Notes under the pieces: model-generated
Told to the model about the DNA's origin: nothing
Seen by the model: only the letters and a program-made list of their open reading frames with translations
Database searches by the model: none
Source: an uncultured bacterium
Lineage (GTDB): Bacteria; Actinomycetota; Coriobacteriia; Coriobacteriales; Coriobacteriaceae
Direction: 5' to 3'
Assembly (NCBI GenBank): GCA_905215445.1
Contig: CAJMPZ010000005.1
Span: 1-58,807 of the forward strand
Length of the DNA: 58,807 nucleotides
Translations under genes and position numbers: made by a program
In this document: piece after piece, positions 43,929 to 53,400 of the stretch
Position numbering within the stretch: the stretch's first letter is position 1
How the letters are laid out: the number at the start of each line of letters is the position of its first letter

Positions 43929-44891
43929 TTACTGTTCGCTCTTCGCGAGTGCCTGATCGATCAGTTTGTTGAGCGCCTCGCGCTGCTCAGCGGAGTTGAT
44001 GCCGCCCATGATCGGCTCTCCCACAATGTTACCGTTCTGGTCGATCACGTAGGTGGTCGGGAACGAGTACAGGTTGGAGGTGAACTTTCCGGCCTCGCTG
44101 TCCGACTTAAACCAGATGTTCTTATACGTCACGCCCTTCTTGGAAAGCACGTCCTTGGCATCGGCCACCTCGTCTTTGTTGCCATCGAGCGTAAAGGAAT
44201 TAACGCCCACGACCTGGCCGCCCTTCTCGGCAAGCTCCTTGTTGAGCTTCTCCAGATCGCCCAGCTCTCCCACGCACGGCTTGCAGGTGGTAAACCAGAA
44301 GTTCATGACGGTGACCTTGTTCTTGGAGAACAGCTCGTCGCTGTTTACATCGTTGCCGTCCAAGTCCTTGCCCTTAAAGCTGGGGAACTTCGTCTCCCCG
44401 CTCTCGCCGTTAGTCATGCCTGCGGTCGAGGCATCGACGCTCTCCCCCTCGCCGGGCGTGCTGCCGCATCCGGGGAACTCCTTCTCCAGCGCCATGAGCT
44501 TGTCCTCGATCTCCTTGACCTGCTGCGCGCCGGCCTTAAGCGTCTTAAGCTCGTCAGCCGCAAACTGATCCTTGGCGCCCTCGATGGTATCGAGCAAGAA
44601 GTCACCGTAGTTCTTGCCGTCCTCAATCATGGGAGTGTCTTTGTTGGCCGCAAGGAACACCTTTTCCCATAGGGCGTTATCGCTCGCAAAGATCTCGTTT
44701 TCCTTTTGCAGCAGCTGCTGGTACAGCTCGGCCGCCTCCTCGGCACTCGACGGCTTTTGCGCTATGAGCTCGGCAATCTGCGCATCGCCGCTCGTAGCAC
44801 CCTTCGCGTCGCCCTTGGGGGCAGAGCACGCCGCGAGAGTCAGCGCCAGCACGGGCAGCATCAACAGAGCTGCAATTTTTGACAGTTTCAT
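43929..44891 (-). CDS. TlpA/ResA-like thioredoxin-fold lipoprotein
   Basis: The 320-residue product starts with a lipoprotein signal (lipobox LAAC, Cys22). A charged helical region (about 35-160) precedes a TlpA-type thioredoxin domain with FPSFKGKDLDGNDVNSDE and active site TTCKPCVGEL (CxxC = CKPC). It would act outside the membrane as a thiol-disulfide reductase. Its operon partners, a 4Fe-4S membrane protein and a CD1871A-type CXXC protein, could supply electrons across the membrane. A strong terminator follows. Confidence 0.9.
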   Translation of the reverse strand: MKLSKIAALLMLPVLALTLAACSAPKGDAKGATSGDAQIAELIAQKPSSAEEAAELYQQLLQKENEIFASDNALWEKVFLAANKDTPMIEDGKNYGDFLLDTIEGAKDQFAADELKTLKAGAQQVKEIEDKLMALEKEFPGCGSTPGEGESVDASTAGMTNGESGETKFPSFKGKDLDGNDVNSDELFSKNKVTVMNFWFTTCKPCVGELGDLEKLNKELAEKGGQVVGVNSFTLDGNKDEVADAKDVLSKKGVTYKNIWFKSDSEAGKFTSNLYSFPTTYVIDQNGNIVGEPIMGGINSAEQREALNKLIDQALAKSEQ

Positions 44892-44926
44892 GGTTCCTCC
44901 GTTTATATCGAAACTTATATAGGTAC

Positions 44927-45838
44927 CTATTTGTTTTCGCAGGCTTGCGTGGACTGCGCGGGTTTGTCGCCCGTCACACCCAGCCCATAGCGAAAGCTAA
45001 TAGCATCGACGGGGCACGCGCCCACGCATTTGCCGCAACGAATGCACTCGGCATGGTCGGGCGTACGCGTAACGTCCACGTCCATTTGACACACCTTGGC
45101 GCACTTGCCGCACGAGACGCATTTGCACTGGTCAACCTGGATCCCCAGCAAAGACACCTTGTTCATGAGCGCATAAAATGCGCCGAGGGGGCAAATCCAT
45201 TTGCAGAAGGGGCGATAGAACAGCACGCTCAGCACCGCAACCACAATGAGGATCGCGAGCTTCCAGGAAAAGAGCTTTCCCAGCGCGGAGCGGATTCCCA
45301 CGTTCATGATGGACAGCGGAATCGCGCCCTCGAGCACACCTTGCGGGCAGATGTACTTGCAAAAGAACGGGTCGCCCATACCCACATCGTTAACCACCAA
45401 GACGGGCAGCAGCACCACGGCAAACAGCAGCACGGCATACTTGATGTACGTGAGCGGCTTGAGCTTTTTCGTGGAGAGCTTTTTGCTGGGAATCTTATGC
45501 AAAAGCTCTTGTAGCCATCCAAACGGGCACAAAAAGCCGCATACAAAACGTCCCAGCAGCACGCCGATCAGAATGAGCGTTCCGGTGACGTAATACGAGA
45601 AGCTAAACTTAGACGAGCCCACCACCGACTGAAACGACCCGATGGGGCACGCACCCGAGGCCGCTGGACACGAGTAGCAGTTGAGGCCCGGCACGCAGAC
45701 GGCTTTGCCCGCTCCCTGGTAGATGCCGCCCTTGGCAAAGTTAGGCAGGTGAATATTGGTCGCAAGCGTCGCCGCCGCCTGAATCAATCCACGAAATCGC
45801 GCTAAAAGATGCGATGCAGTGTTTTTTCTTTTATCCAA
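44927..45838 (-). CDS. 4Fe-4S ferredoxin-type polytopic membrane protein
   Basis: Start chosen is TTG at 45838 (GGAGTG upstream), overlapping the CXXC protein stop and giving about 303 residues. Several membrane helices carry CVPGLNCYSCP, GRFVCGFLCPFGW and CKWICPLGAF motifs (NapH/PceC-like). The C-terminus is a two-cluster ferredoxin (CKCVSCGKCAKVCQ and CIRCGKCVGACPVDAI). It probably transfers electrons through the membrane to the TlpA-like lipoprotein encoded next. The start is uncertain; a longer frame exists upstream but has no ribosome site. Confidence 0.88.
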   Translation of the reverse strand: MDKRKNTASHLLARFRGLIQAAATLATNIHLPNFAKGGIYQGAGKAVCVPGLNCYSCPAASGACPIGSFQSVVGSSKFSFSYYVTGTLILIGVLLGRFVCGFLCPFGWLQELLHKIPSKKLSTKKLKPLTYIKYAVLLFAVVLLPVLVVNDVGMGDPFFCKYICPQGVLEGAIPLSIMNVGIRSALGKLFSWKLAILIVVAVLSVLFYRPFCKWICPLGAFYALMNKVSLLGIQVDQCKCVSCGKCAKVCQMDVDVTRTPDHAECIRCGKCVGACPVDAISFRYGLGVTGDKPAQSTQACENK

Positions 45839-45977
45839 TTCCGATACACTCCAAGCACAGCCTGATTGCCTTGGCCAGCACGGCATCTGCCTCGCCGCGC
45901 ATAATTCCAAAGCCAACCATGGCTACCCCAACGATCAGCAAAGCCACCTGCGCCACAGGCTTAATCGCTTTGAACAA
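45831..45977 (-). CDS. CD1871A-type CXXC small membrane protein
   Basis: A 48-codon frame from TTG (AAAGGAG eight bases upstream). It has a single helix (VALLIVGVAMVGFGI), then MRGEADAVLAKAIRLCLECIGIG at the C-terminus. The ending KAIxxCLECIGIG with CxxC at residues 41-44 is the hallmark of CD1871A family proteins, which sit next to 4Fe-4S and TlpA-like genes in anaerobes. Its stop overlaps the start of the 4Fe-4S gene by eight bases (translational coupling). It is the first gene of the redox operon. Confidence 0.85.
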   Translation of the reverse strand: MFKAIKPVAQVALLIVGVAMVGFGIMRGEADAVLAKAIRLCLECIGIG

Positions 45978-46066
45978 TCTGACCACTCCTTTCGTTTCGC
46001 GACCCATTGGACCATACCGACTATAAAATCCGTGTTAAGCGTGAATGATTATGCAAGGAGAACGTT

Positions 46067-46741
46067 ATGCGCATCTTGGTCATCGAGGACGAGCGGGCGC
46101 TGTGCGATGCGATCGCACGCAGCCTGCGCAACTTGGCCTATAGCGTCGACTGCTGCTACGACGGGCAGCAGGCCCTCGATCTGCTCGATGTCGAGACCTT
46201 TGATCTTGTCGTGCTCGACCTTAATCTCCCCCATGTCGACGGCATGACCGTGCTCAGGCAACTCAGGACAGCTGATTGTGAGACCAAGGTGCTTGTGCTC
46301 TCGGCACGTGGCGAGGTCTCCGACAAGGTAGCGGGGCTCGATGCGGGCGCCAACGACTACCTCACCAAGCCGTTTCATCTTGACGAGCTTGCGGCAAGGA
46401 TTCGCAGCCTTACCCTCAGACGCTTTACACAAAGCGACGTTGTTCTAACCTGTGGATCGCTGAGCTTTGACACCAAGGCGCGCCTCGCCACAGTGGGCGA
46501 CGAGATCCTGTCCCTCACGCGCAAGGAGACCGGCATCTTGGAATACCTGATGCTTAACCAGGGGCGGCCGGTGAGCCAGGAGGAGCTCATCGACCACGTA
46601 TGGGACAGCAGCGTCAACAGCTTTAGCAACGCGACCCGCGTGCACATCTCGTCGCTGCGCAAAAAGCTGCGCGGCGCGTTGGGGCACGACCCCATCCGCA
46701 ACCGAATCGGCGAAGGCTACGTTATGGAGGATGGCAAATGA
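46067..46741 (+). CDS. OmpR family response regulator
   Basis: The 224-residue protein has a receiver domain (acidic pocket Glu7-Asp8, phospho-acceptor Asp51, Lys in YLTKPF) and an OmpR winged-helix domain (about 130-222) with RKETGILEYLMLNQG and VRVHISSLRKKL. AAGGAG precedes the ATG. It overlaps the kinase gene by four bases and is divergent from the redox operon, which it probably controls. Confidence 0.94.
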   Translation: MRILVIEDERALCDAIARSLRNLAYSVDCCYDGQQALDLLDVETFDLVVLDLNLPHVDGMTVLRQLRTADCETKVLVLSARGEVSDKVAGLDAGANDYLTKPFHLDELAARIRSLTLRRFTQSDVVLTCGSLSFDTKARLATVGDEILSLTRKETGILEYLMLNQGRPVSQEELIDHVWDSSVNSFSNATRVHISSLRKKLRGALGHDPIRNRIGEGYVMEDGK

Positions 46742-47886
46742 AGCGGTTGTCGCTGCAGTGGCGCATCACGTTGATGACGGCACTGCTGATATGTTCGACC
46801 TGCGTACTTATGAATTGCCTGGTTGGCTACTCCGGCATGCGCTACATGGACTCGATTGGTGCAGAAGCGTCGGCGCACAGCAAGGTGGAGGCGGCCTCGC
46901 CCAGCTCATTTGACCCGACAAACAAAGAGCTCGACGACGCGCTGACCATCGTCGTGAACGACGCCCAAGAATCGTTTGGCGCGACGAGCTGGTATATAAC
47001 TGCGGCGGTGACGCTGCTCGGCGGCGTGCTGGCCTACTTTGTAAGCGGACATGCGCTGCGGCCGTTGCGCTTCTTTGCGACGCAAGTCGAGAGCGTGCGG
47101 CCCGACAACCTCGCCGACACAAAAATCAGCGAGGACGTGCCCTCTGAACTCAGGCGCTGCAGCGCGTCGTTTAACGACATGATTGCCCGCCTTGACGAGG
47201 GATTTTCCGCACAAAGACAGTTTACGGGCAATGCGGCGCACGAGCTGCGCACGCCACTTGCGCTCATGCAGGCCCAGGTCGAGCTGTTTTGCGCCGAGCA
47301 CCCCGACGTCGACGCCGATACAGCGAGCCTGCTCGGGCTGCTGCAGGAGCAGACCGAGCGAATGACGCACATGACAAAGACCCTGCTCGAGATGAGCGAG
47401 CTGCGCAGTGTCCCTTGCAACGATGTGATTGACCTAGCGCCGATGATCGAAGAAGTGCTCACGGACCTGGCACCCCTTGCCGAGCAAAAAGACATCACGC
47501 TTACAAGTGAGGGCGACGCGCAAACGATCGGCAGCGACACGCTGATCTATCGGTTGCTGTTCAACTTGACCGAAAACGCCATACGCTATAGCGCGCCCAA
47601 CTCGACCGTGCAAATCAACGCCTGCGCCGAAGGCGACCGCGTGCTGCTACGCGTGCGCGACCAGGGGCCGGGCATTCCCGAGCAATACCAGACGAGCATC
47701 TTTCAGCCCTTCTATCGCGTCGACAAATCGCGCAGCAGGGCATACGGCGGCGTGGGGCTGGGGCTTGCGCTGGTCTGGGAGATCGCCGCACTTCACGGCG
47801 GCTCCATCGAGGTCGAAAAGAGCTCGGAGCGCGGAACGACCATGCTCGTGACTCTTCCCACTCGCGCACTCGGCTCATTAAAATAA
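46738..47886 (+). CDS. Sensor histidine kinase
   Basis: The 382-residue protein has helix 1 (about 12-32), a short external loop, helix 2 (about 83-105), a HAMP-like region, a HisKA domain with AAHELRTPLALM (His168), and an HATPase domain with NLTENAIRYS, DQGPGIP and GGVGLGLAL. The small sensor loop suggests it responds to a membrane or redox state. It overlaps the response regulator gene (ATGA) and forms a two-component system with it. Confidence 0.93.
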   Translation: MKRLSLQWRITLMTALLICSTCVLMNCLVGYSGMRYMDSIGAEASAHSKVEAASPSSFDPTNKELDDALTIVVNDAQESFGATSWYITAAVTLLGGVLAYFVSGHALRPLRFFATQVESVRPDNLADTKISEDVPSELRRCSASFNDMIARLDEGFSAQRQFTGNAAHELRTPLALMQAQVELFCAEHPDVDADTASLLGLLQEQTERMTHMTKTLLEMSELRSVPCNDVIDLAPMIEEVLTDLAPLAEQKDITLTSEGDAQTIGSDTLIYRLLFNLTENAIRYSAPNSTVQINACAEGDRVLLRVRDQGPGIPEQYQTSIFQPFYRVDKSRSRAYGGVGLGLALVWEIAALHGGSIEVEKSSERGTTMLVTLPTRALGSLK

Positions 47887-47968
47887 CGAACGGGATGGCA
47901 CGCCGCGTGGCGTACCATCCCGCACATAATATCGAGGATGTGACAAAGGGACTGTCCCTTTGTCACAT
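47886..47968. repeat. Composite hairpin + REP element, copy B
   Basis: ACGAACGGGATGGCACGCC, GCGTGGCGTACCATCCCG forms a hairpin followed by a consensus REP palindrome (47939-47967). It begins at the histidine kinase stop codon and lies between convergent genes. It matches 41917-42000 in order and spacing. Confidence 0.85.
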
Positions 47969-48002
47969 CTGCTAGTTCTCGTCGCCTACCAGCTGAGTTA
48001 GC

Positions 48003-48983
48003 TTACTCCCACTCGACCGTGCCGACGGGCTTCGGCGTGAGGTCGTAGCACACTCGGCAGATGCCGGGAACCTCGGCGGTGACGCGAGCGGTAATACGCT
48101 TGAGCAGCGCCCAGTCGAGCTCGGGCACCTCGGCGGTCATGACGTCAACGGTGTTGATGCAGCGGATGATGCAGGGCCAGTCGTAGGCGCGCTTACCCTC
48201 GCGCACGCCGGTGGCGCGGAAGTCGGGCACGACGGCAAAATACTGCCAGATGGTCAGACCTGCCTTGTCGATCTCCTCGCGCACGATGGCGTCGGCTTCG
48301 CGCAGCGCCTCAAGACGGTCGCGGGTGATGGCGCCAAGGCAGCGGACGCCCAGGCCAGGACCGGGGAACGGCTGACGCTCAACCATGTTCTCGGGCAGGC
48401 CGAGCTCGCGGCCCACGACGCGCACCTCGTCCTTGTACAGCAGCTTGACGGGCTCGCAGAGCTCAAACTGCAGGTCATCGGGCAGGCCGCCCACGTTGTG
48501 GTGAGCCTTCACGCCATCCTGGGACTCCAGGATGTCGGGATAGATGGTGCCCTGGGCGAGGAAGCTAACCTCGTCGCCAACCTTGCGGGCCTCCTCCTCG
48601 AACACGCGAATGAACTCGGCGCCGATAATCTTACGCTTGGCCTCGGGCTCCTCGACGTCCACGAGCTTATCCAGGAAGCGATCAGTCGCGTCAACATAGA
48701 CCAGGTTGGCGTCCATCTGGTTCTTGAAGACGTCGACGACCTGCTCGCTCTCGCCCTTGCGCATCAGGCCGTGGTTCACGTGCACGCAGATGAGTTGCTT
48801 GCCGATGGCCTTGATGAGCAAGGCCGCGACAACCGAGCTGTCAACGCCGCCCGAAAGGGCCAGCAGGACCTTCTTGTCGCCGATCTGCTCGCGGATTGCA
48901 GCGACCTGCTCTTCGATGAACGCCTGGGCAAGTTCGGGAGTGGTGATACGCACCATGTCGTCGGGACGCTTGTTGGGATCCAT
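48003..48983 (-). CDS. guaA: GMP synthetase, ATP-pyrophosphatase subunit without GATase domain
   Basis: The 326-residue protein begins MDPNKRPDDMVR after AAGGAG and goes straight into the ATP-PPase domain: P-loop SGGVDSS (44-50), HVNHGLMRKGE, GTIYPD, and the GMP synthetase C-terminal dimerisation domain ending in GTVEWE. The roughly 190-residue N-terminal amidotransferase of ordinary bacterial GuaA is absent and the preceding sequence is non-coding, so this is the two-subunit (archaeal-like) arrangement or an ammonia-dependent enzyme. A partner GATase gene must lie elsewhere. It makes GMP from XMP. Confidence 0.92.
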   Translation of the reverse strand: MDPNKRPDDMVRITTPELAQAFIEEQVAAIREQIGDKKVLLALSGGVDSSVVAALLIKAIGKQLICVHVNHGLMRKGESEQVVDVFKNQMDANLVYVDATDRFLDKLVDVEEPEAKRKIIGAEFIRVFEEEARKVGDEVSFLAQGTIYPDILESQDGVKAHHNVGGLPDDLQFELCEPVKLLYKDEVRVVGRELGLPENMVERQPFPGPGLGVRCLGAITRDRLEALREADAIVREEIDKAGLTIWQYFAVVPDFRATGVREGKRAYDWPCIIRCINTVDVMTAEVPELDWALLKRITARVTAEVPGICRVCYDLTPKPVGTVEWE

Positions 48984-49049
48984 GCAGAGCTCCTTTTCGG
49001 TTCGATGGGAATGCGTTACACGTATGCAAACGCACCGTCACATGACCTC

Positions 49050-49055
49050 ATTATA
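49050..49055 (-). promoter_or_regulatory. Consensus -10 element for guaA
   Basis: TATAAT on the minus strand, about 70 bases before the guaA start codon; the -35 is not well conserved. The leader shows no recognisable purine riboswitch. Confidence 0.5.
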
Positions 49056-49133
49056 TGCAGAACGAGATGCGTTTCCCATCGCTGCGACAGAGCTTTTTAC
49101 AGGGGTGGTATTTTTTCCTAATGTCGAGGTCAG

Positions 49134-49229
49134 CTAGGCTTCGGTAGCCACCTTGGGAGCATCGCCAATAGACTCTTCCTTTATACGTTCGGCACAATCG
49201 TAGGCGATACCCACAAATTCAAGTCCCGA
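49134..49229 (-). pseudogene. Possible C-terminal remnant of a HAD-type hydrolase
   Basis: Thirty-one codons reading SGLEFVGIAYDCAERIKEES followed by IGDAPKVATEA and a stop, upstream of the guaA promoter. The GLEFVGIAY-strand pattern resembles the last part of HAD family phosphatases. There is no start or ribosome site; the call is weak. Confidence 0.25.
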
Positions 49230-49280
49230 GCAACAGGAGTACAATTGCTGCTATTGTTGCCAGCTGTTGGGAGATGGAAG

Positions 49281-50285
49281 ATGGACTGCGATGGCTACCC
49301 ATGCGTTCCCATGCCGTTGATGTGCACTGCCTTTGTGCCGGGGCAGATGGACGCTGCGGTTGCAGGCATTTCCGACCCCGATTCGCGCGCCATTGCCACG
49401 GCAGAAGCGCTGTACTTTCGCGGACAGGCCACCCTTGCTGCCAAGACGGCGCGCCCCTATCTTGACGCCACCGATCCCGCACTGCGCTATTCCGCATGCT
49501 TTATCTGCGGATACGCCAGTCTGTCGCTCAACCGTATCGCCGACGCCCGCCGGTGCCTTGCGGGCATCCTCGATACGCCAACTGACGAGGAATCGCCCGC
49601 CGTCCACGCCACGCATATCCTGTTCGCCTCGGCCGCGAGCGTCCTGCTGCACTTGCCTTCCCCGTATTCTGCCGAAGAGTTTTATCCGCTTGCGGCGCAT
49701 CTGCCCGAAGGCCTGCGCTTGTTCGCCAGCTACGTGATGGCGCATGCCCTGTACCTGCGCGGCGAATATGGCCGCAGTCTGGGCATGGCGGAAAACGCCC
49801 TAATTATGAAACAGGGAAGCTATCCCATCTCGGAACTGTTCCTGCACCTGGCAGCTTCCATGGCATACATGAGTCTCAAAGACGTCGACGCCGCAAAAGC
49901 GCATTTTGGCGCCGCTTGGGACATTGCGCGCCCCGACGGCCTCATCGAGCTCATCGGCGAGCACCACGGCCTTTTACAGGGGCTCATCGAGGCGTGCCTA
50001 AAAACGCAATACCCTGACGATTTCGCGCGCATCATCGAGATCACGTACCGCTTCAGCTACGGCTGGCGGCGCATCCACAACCCCGATTCGGGCGAGGACG
50101 TGGCCGACGATCTAACGACCACGGAATTCACCATGGCCATGCTCGCCTGTCGTGGGTGGACCAACGCCGAAATCGCACGCCATATGGGAGTATCGCCGGG
50201 CACCGTCAAAAACCGCCTATCCGGCGTATACGCAAAGCTTGGCATCGGCACACGCGCCGAGCTGGTCGCGCATATGTTGCGTTAG
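49281..50285 (+). CDS. LuxR-type HTH regulator with TPR-like sensor region
   Basis: From the ATG after GGGAGATG the product is 334 residues. The N-terminal 240 residues are alpha-helical, alanine-rich and TPR-like, and the C-terminal 60 residues form a LuxR DNA-binding domain (LTTTEFTMAMLACRGWTNAEIARHMGVSPGTVKNRLSGVYAKL). This resembles the LuxR C-terminal regulators of Eggerthella/Collinsella relatives, which lack a membrane part here. The adjacent 1455-residue surface protein starts 156 bases downstream in the same direction and may be its target. Confidence 0.85.
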   Translation: MDCDGYPCVPMPLMCTAFVPGQMDAAVAGISDPDSRAIATAEALYFRGQATLAAKTARPYLDATDPALRYSACFICGYASLSLNRIADARRCLAGILDTPTDEESPAVHATHILFASAASVLLHLPSPYSAEEFYPLAAHLPEGLRLFASYVMAHALYLRGEYGRSLGMAENALIMKQGSYPISELFLHLAASMAYMSLKDVDAAKAHFGAAWDIARPDGLIELIGEHHGLLQGLIEACLKTQYPDDFARIIEITYRFSYGWRRIHNPDSGEDVADDLTTTEFTMAMLACRGWTNAEIARHMGVSPGTVKNRLSGVYAKLGIGTRAELVAHMLR

Positions 50286-50440
50286 CGACCGGGCTGCCAA
50301 GCGCATCGAACGCGTTCCGGAACCCGGCGCTTCGCTCGATCAATTTGGACATTTTGGCCATCGAACGGCACTACCGCCACGAAGCGTCTTCTCGCAAAAT
50401 TGGATTATTTCCACCGATATTTGCGGGATGGGAGCCCAAG

Positions 50441-53400
50441 ATGCTTGATCGCCGTTCGTTACTTGTTGCTGGAGCGTCCTCGCTGGCGAGCATCATGTTG
50501 CCTCGCGTGCCGGGAAGCGAAAATGCCTTCCTGCTGCCGTTCGCGCCCACCGCGGCCTATGCCGACGAAGAAGATCCCTTCAAGGTGCTCGTTCTCTCGC
50601 GCACCATGTTTGGTGTAGTCGTGGTCGACGTCGCCAACAAGAATACGCCCATCGCAGGTGCCCAGGTCACGCTCACATCGCGCTATGCCGTAGGCAAGCA
50701 GCTCACCGCCACGACCGATGACGAAGGCACGGCCATCTTTGAGGTCGCCCCTCTTTCGGAAGACTACGTGGACGAGGCAACGCTTCTCGACGCGTACGAC
50801 TTTAACGGCGGCATCTCCATTAGCATGGCGGGCTACCGCGATGTCGAGATTCCCCTTGCGCGTATCCAGGGCGGCACCGCCATAACCGCACCCACACGTC
50901 CGCTGTCCGACGGCGAGCCGTACTTCCGCCAGCTCACATTCGACGAATGGGACATCCAGTACGCTGATGCCACGTTCATGGCATTGCCGAAGGACGACGC
51001 GGCAAACGACCAACCCGACACGCATGCCTTTATTGTACAGGCACATCTGCCACAGGGTGGACAGGCAACGCTGCACATCAACAAGGTAATGCCCGCCACG
51101 GGTAGCTCGCCCGAAACCGTCACGCAGATCGGCCAGATCAAGGCCAGCGCATCAGGCGCGGATAATCTGGCGACGTTCACACTCGAAGACAAGTTTCTCG
51201 ACGCGGCATCGGGCCTTCTGGAGGAAGGGTGCAAGCTGCGCTTTGTCCTCGACTATCAGGGCAAAACCTACACGCTCTCATCCCCCATGGCCGTTGTCAC
51301 CGCGCCGGCCGCAAAGGCGGAATCGGGCTCGACCACTATCGTCCCCACTACCATGGACCAAGAGGTCACTCCGTTTGATTTCCCCGCGGCGTTTCCCGGC
51401 ATCGGCGGCAATAAGTTCACGTGCTGGATACCCACATTTCCGATCCTCTTCGATTTCTCGTTTGCTGGATACGTGCTGTTTGGCGGAGGATACAAACCAG
51501 CCAGCTATATGAACGATTCGGGCAATCCGGATCCGGAGTACTGGAAGAAGTCACCGCGCGAGTCGGGCGCCAAGCAGGCAAACCGCTACCTCGACGAAAT
51601 GGAGGGGAAGTGGAATCAGTACAAAAGTATGAGTGCCGGTTCGGGCACCGATCCAAGAAACACCAAGCTCCTTCGCCACCATTGCACGCCGCTGTTCACG
51701 ATGGATATCGCCACACAGCTGTACGGCTCGCTCGCCTACGATTGGGTGGGCAAAACCTGGGGTGACAACAACGACCCCGCATACGGCAATATTAAGGCCC
51801 TCTTCCAGGTAAGAACCGACCTCAATTGGACCGAGCAGTTTACCCTAGGACCGGTGCCGTTTTTCCTAAACGTCAACCCCTGGGTGCTGGCAAAACTGGC
51901 GCTCGCCGTGGGCGCCCACACGCACGGCAGCGGCGCGGCGTTTTTCAAGAACATTTCGCTCGACTATTCCAACACGTCGGGCTCGTTCACCATCCAGATC
52001 GGACTTGCCGTCACCTTTGGAGCCGGCATTGCAGGCGTCGCTTCGTCCGCTGTGCGTGGCGCCGCATCCCTCACACTGTTCATTGGGTACGAGAAGGCAG
52101 ATGGACACCAGCTTCCGCGGCTGCGCGTAGGTGCAGACGTCGATGTCGATGTGATACTCCAGTTCGTAATGTTCAAGTGGACCACCAAGGCTTGGTCGGG
52201 GTCGTGGCCCACACTCATCGATTCGTGGAATATGTCGGTGAACAATGGCGACCAGTATGTACTCCAGCGCTCTGAGCTGGCATTGGGTGGAAATACGCCT
52301 TATACGTTGGATGCCTGCTTCGGCTCGGCCGGCAACGCCGAAGCAGGTGGTGTGCCGCAGTTTATCGCATCGGCCACCATCGTCACCAACGCCGAGCTGC
52401 TCGCACGCGCCGAGGTTAAGGCCACTGCCGTAAATGCCGCGCCTGTCGTGCGCGATTGGGATCAAGCGGCCACGCGCATTGAGCTCGAGGCGGATTCAGA
52501 AAGCGAAGACACGGGACAGATCGAGCATTTCGTCCATGCACTGGTAGAGAACGACGAAAACGCCGCGCCGATGTATGAGTACACCTACATCGGTCAGTCA
52601 ACGAACGCCGTTGCGGACCCGAACGCCAATTCTGCCGGCGTGTCGGAGGACGAGCGTGGCGGCATAAAACCCTCGAGCGACAACGTGCTGTTTTCCGGCG
52701 TGCTCAGCGAAGCCCACATGAAGCTAACGATGATTGCCGGCGTAGAATGCCTGTTCCGTATCGCCTCGGTGCGCTACGGCGACAATGGCCGCTCGCGCCT
52801 GGTGGTGCACACAAAGGCAAACGGCACGTGGTCCGCTCCCACGCCCGTGGACTTTCCCCTTGGGTTTGGCGAGGGCGACGTGGAGCGCGACGGCATATTC
52901 GATTACGACTTCGACGTGGTGGAATATACGGACGGAAGAGGAAACCAGGACGCCTACGTGCTGCTGGTCTCGGGCGAGCGCCCCGCCGGCGACAACACCC
53001 TTTTCGATACGGCAAGCACAGCCGGCATACTGTCCGTTGTGCGCCTGCGCATAAGTAATGACGAGATCCGCGTTGTGTCGCATACGTCATGGCGCAGCAT
53101 CTCGCGCGGCCGCCTGCAAGAGGATGGCTACCATTGCCTGCAGTGCCCGCGCATCACGGTAGGCAAGACGCTGATCGACGGACGCCTGTCGGGTGCCTAC
53201 CTCCACCGCCGCGGAACCACCGCAGAAAAGGCGCTCGGCAGCGAGGCCGAGGTTGCGCTGGAATGCTTTACCCTGTGGTCGGATGATTTGGGCGACAGCC
53301 TGACGTTCCGCCAAGTTCTTCGCTTTCCGCAAGCACCGTCGAGTATCGAGCTGAGCGAGCCCGAGAATATCAACGGCAAAATGGTGGTGCCCGTTGCGTA

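Noticed and set aside
48984..49055. Purine riboswitch upstream of guaA
   Set aside because: The short leader lacks the paired P1-P3 architecture and conserved junction bases.
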